A stretch of 64,000 nucleotides of DNA, from assembly GCA_039196715.1 (NCBI GenBank), contig JBCCUP010000007.1:1-64000 (forward strand), read 5' to 3'. Positions 63,225 to 64,000 of the stretch are shown piece by piece. The position numbers were made by a program, and so were the translations under genes. This DNA comes from Pseudomonadota bacterium. Its GTDB lineage: Bacteria; Pseudomonadota; Gammaproteobacteria; CALCKW01. The notes under the pieces are model-generated. The model was given only the letters and a program-made list of their open reading frames with translations. It did not search any database and was not told the DNA's origin. Each line of letters begins with the position of its first letter. Position 1 is the first letter of the stretch.

Positions 63225-63823
63225 CCCTGACGAAGGTGCACGACCGTGACCCCGCGCAGCGGGCGCCTTCTGCGCTCGGCTTCCTGCGCTGGCAGTGCCG
63301 CGTGCGCCAGATGCGCATGCGCGACCACGGCGGCAAACCGGACGACAGCATGATGCCGGTGTTGTCGGTGCGCGCGGACGACGGCTCACTCGACGCCCTG
63401 GGTCAGGTGATGACGGTGTTGAACCGCTTGCCTGAGCACTCGATGGTGCCGGAGATGCAACACATCAGCCGCAAAACCTTCGACCCCGCCAAACGCCGGG
63501 AAGATGCGCTGCGGTTGCTGTGTTCGACCTACTACCAGAAGGCCCAACAGTTTTCCGACATGGTCACAGCGAGCTTCGGGCCGGAGTCGGAGGGGGCCGT
63601 GCGCATCCAGCGTGCCCGCTTCGTCACGCTGACGTTCGACAAGTACGCGCAGCGGGTCGATCTGCGTTGCAAGGTCTGGCGACTCACGCAGCGCAACTAC
63701 TACTGGCAGGCGACCTACTGGCACAACGGGCTGTTCAACCCCGGTGCGCCCTCGGACGCCATCGTGCTCGGCTTCGAGCCGGATTGGTCGAGCAGTGTCG
63801 CGGAGCCACCGTTCCATGTTTAA
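63221..63823 (+). CDS. Unknown 200-residue protein of the same operon
   Basis: A soluble, Arg/Met-rich protein with helical first half (RWQCRVRQMRMRDHGG, DAKRREDALRLLCSTYYQKA-like) and a beta-rich C-terminal half (LTFDKYAQRVDLRCKVW, NYYWQATYWHNG). Not recognised. Its ATG overlaps the nitrilase stop (ATGA), so it is cotranslated. Perhaps a regulator or a partner of the amidase. Confidence 0.7.
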   Translation: MTLTKVHDRDPAQRAPSALGFLRWQCRVRQMRMRDHGGKPDDSMMPVLSVRADDGSLDALGQVMTVLNRLPEHSMVPEMQHISRKTFDPAKRREDALRLLCSTYYQKAQQFSDMVTASFGPESEGAVRIQRARFVTLTFDKYAQRVDLRCKVWRLTQRNYYWQATYWHNGLFNPGAPSDAIVLGFEPDWSSSVAEPPFHV

Positions 63824-63845
63824 CGTCACGTTGCGTGTGTGCCCG

Positions 63846-63896
63846 GTGTACACGCGTCGCGTACACAACCCCGGTGGGTGCACGTCCCGTGTACAC
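63846..63896. repeat. Three GTGTACAC-type elements, operator candidate
   Basis: Perfect GTGTACAC at 63846-63853 and 63889-63896, and GCGTACAC at 63859-63866, between the 200-residue gene and the secreted-protein gene. Outer copies are 43 bases apart. Confidence 0.4.
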
Positions 63897-63952
63897 GCCG
63901 GACCCGAGCGGGTTGCAAGATCAGCCCCTCAACCATCCCCGGAGGAAAGAGA

Positions 63953-64000
63953 ATGAAACTCAGACCACTGATGCTTGCCGCCGCGCTGACGGCGTCGCCC
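63953..64000 (+). CDS. Start of a secreted protein, cut by the window end
   Basis: Sixteen codons are visible: MKLRPLMLAAALTASP, a clear start of a signal peptide. The ribosome site GGAGGAAAG is strong. The product is unknown; by analogy with similar loci it may be a periplasmic amine- or amide-binding protein. Confidence 0.65.
   Translation, partial: MKLRPLMLAAALTASP

Overview
The window is a gene-dense, GC-rich stretch of bacterial chromosome. The gene families point to a gammaproteobacterium: a PA0069-type radical SAM protein behind a LexA-like box, a LysR gene divergent from leuCD, a YcaR/Trm112 protein, a proteobacterial H-NS protein, E. coli-type long argininosuccinate synthase and an etfBA pair. 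Several loci suggest a heterotroph that uses methylated or osmolyte compounds (an MttB-family methyltransferase with a GbdR-like regulator, a betaine-binding-like protein, a GmaS/Mgs-like operon, DmdB- and DmdC-like enzymes). That makes a marine lifestyle plausible, but it is inference. I see no tRNA, rRNA, insertion sequence, prophage or CRISPR array.

Layout. 0-7.5 kb: a multi-domain Ig/cadherin-like lipoprotein, a secreted EndoU-domain protein coupled to a small possible immunity protein, an MFS transporter, a small membrane protein, a radical SAM gene and a DUF1992 gene sharing a LexA-like box, a secreted carboxypeptidase-regulatory-like protein and a Trm112 protein. 7.6-12.1 kb: a tightly coupled membrane-stress cassette (possible mini-lipoprotein leader, XpaC, TelA, SPFH+GYF protein, double zinc-ribbon membrane protein). 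12-16 kb: TetR, non-pyrrolysine MttB-family methyltransferase and a GlxA/GbdR-type regulator. 15.8-18.9 kb: LysR and leuCD. 18.9-30 kb: GST, FAH-family hydrolase, a YbjQ-YbjQ-M48 protease operon, a DmdC-like acyl-CoA dehydrogenase, an M15 peptidase, two M20 peptidases, a degenerate DUF4344 protein and an outer-membrane-like protein. 30-39 kb: H-NS, a DmdB-like CoA ligase, an FAD amine oxidase, a sulfite-oxidase-fold protein, an MFS transporter, and a MarR locus with two identical operators. 39-46 kb: etfBA, GNAT, an anchored betaine-binding-like protein, SDR, a lytic transglycosylase lipoprotein and argG.

46-56 kb is a complete chemotaxis cluster. One minus-strand operon reads cheA-cheW-STAS-cheR-cheD-cheB, and its CheB has no receiver domain. 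It is joined by an HDOD gene, a cheY plus CheX/CheC-like gene pair behind a sigma-28-like promoter, and a large methyl-accepting protein whose C-terminus carries a CheR/CheB-docking-type tail.

56-64 kb is the most unusual metabolic locus. A FadR-type regulator lies divergent from a glutamine-synthetase-like ligase, followed by three genes that are the split pieces of a glutamate synthase (amidotransferase, GXGXG and FMN domains, as in N-methylglutamate synthase MgsABC). They are followed in close succession by an unknown 136-residue protein, a nitrilase-family amidase and an unknown 200-residue protein. After a short gap with repeated GTGTACAC elements, a secreted protein begins and runs off the window.
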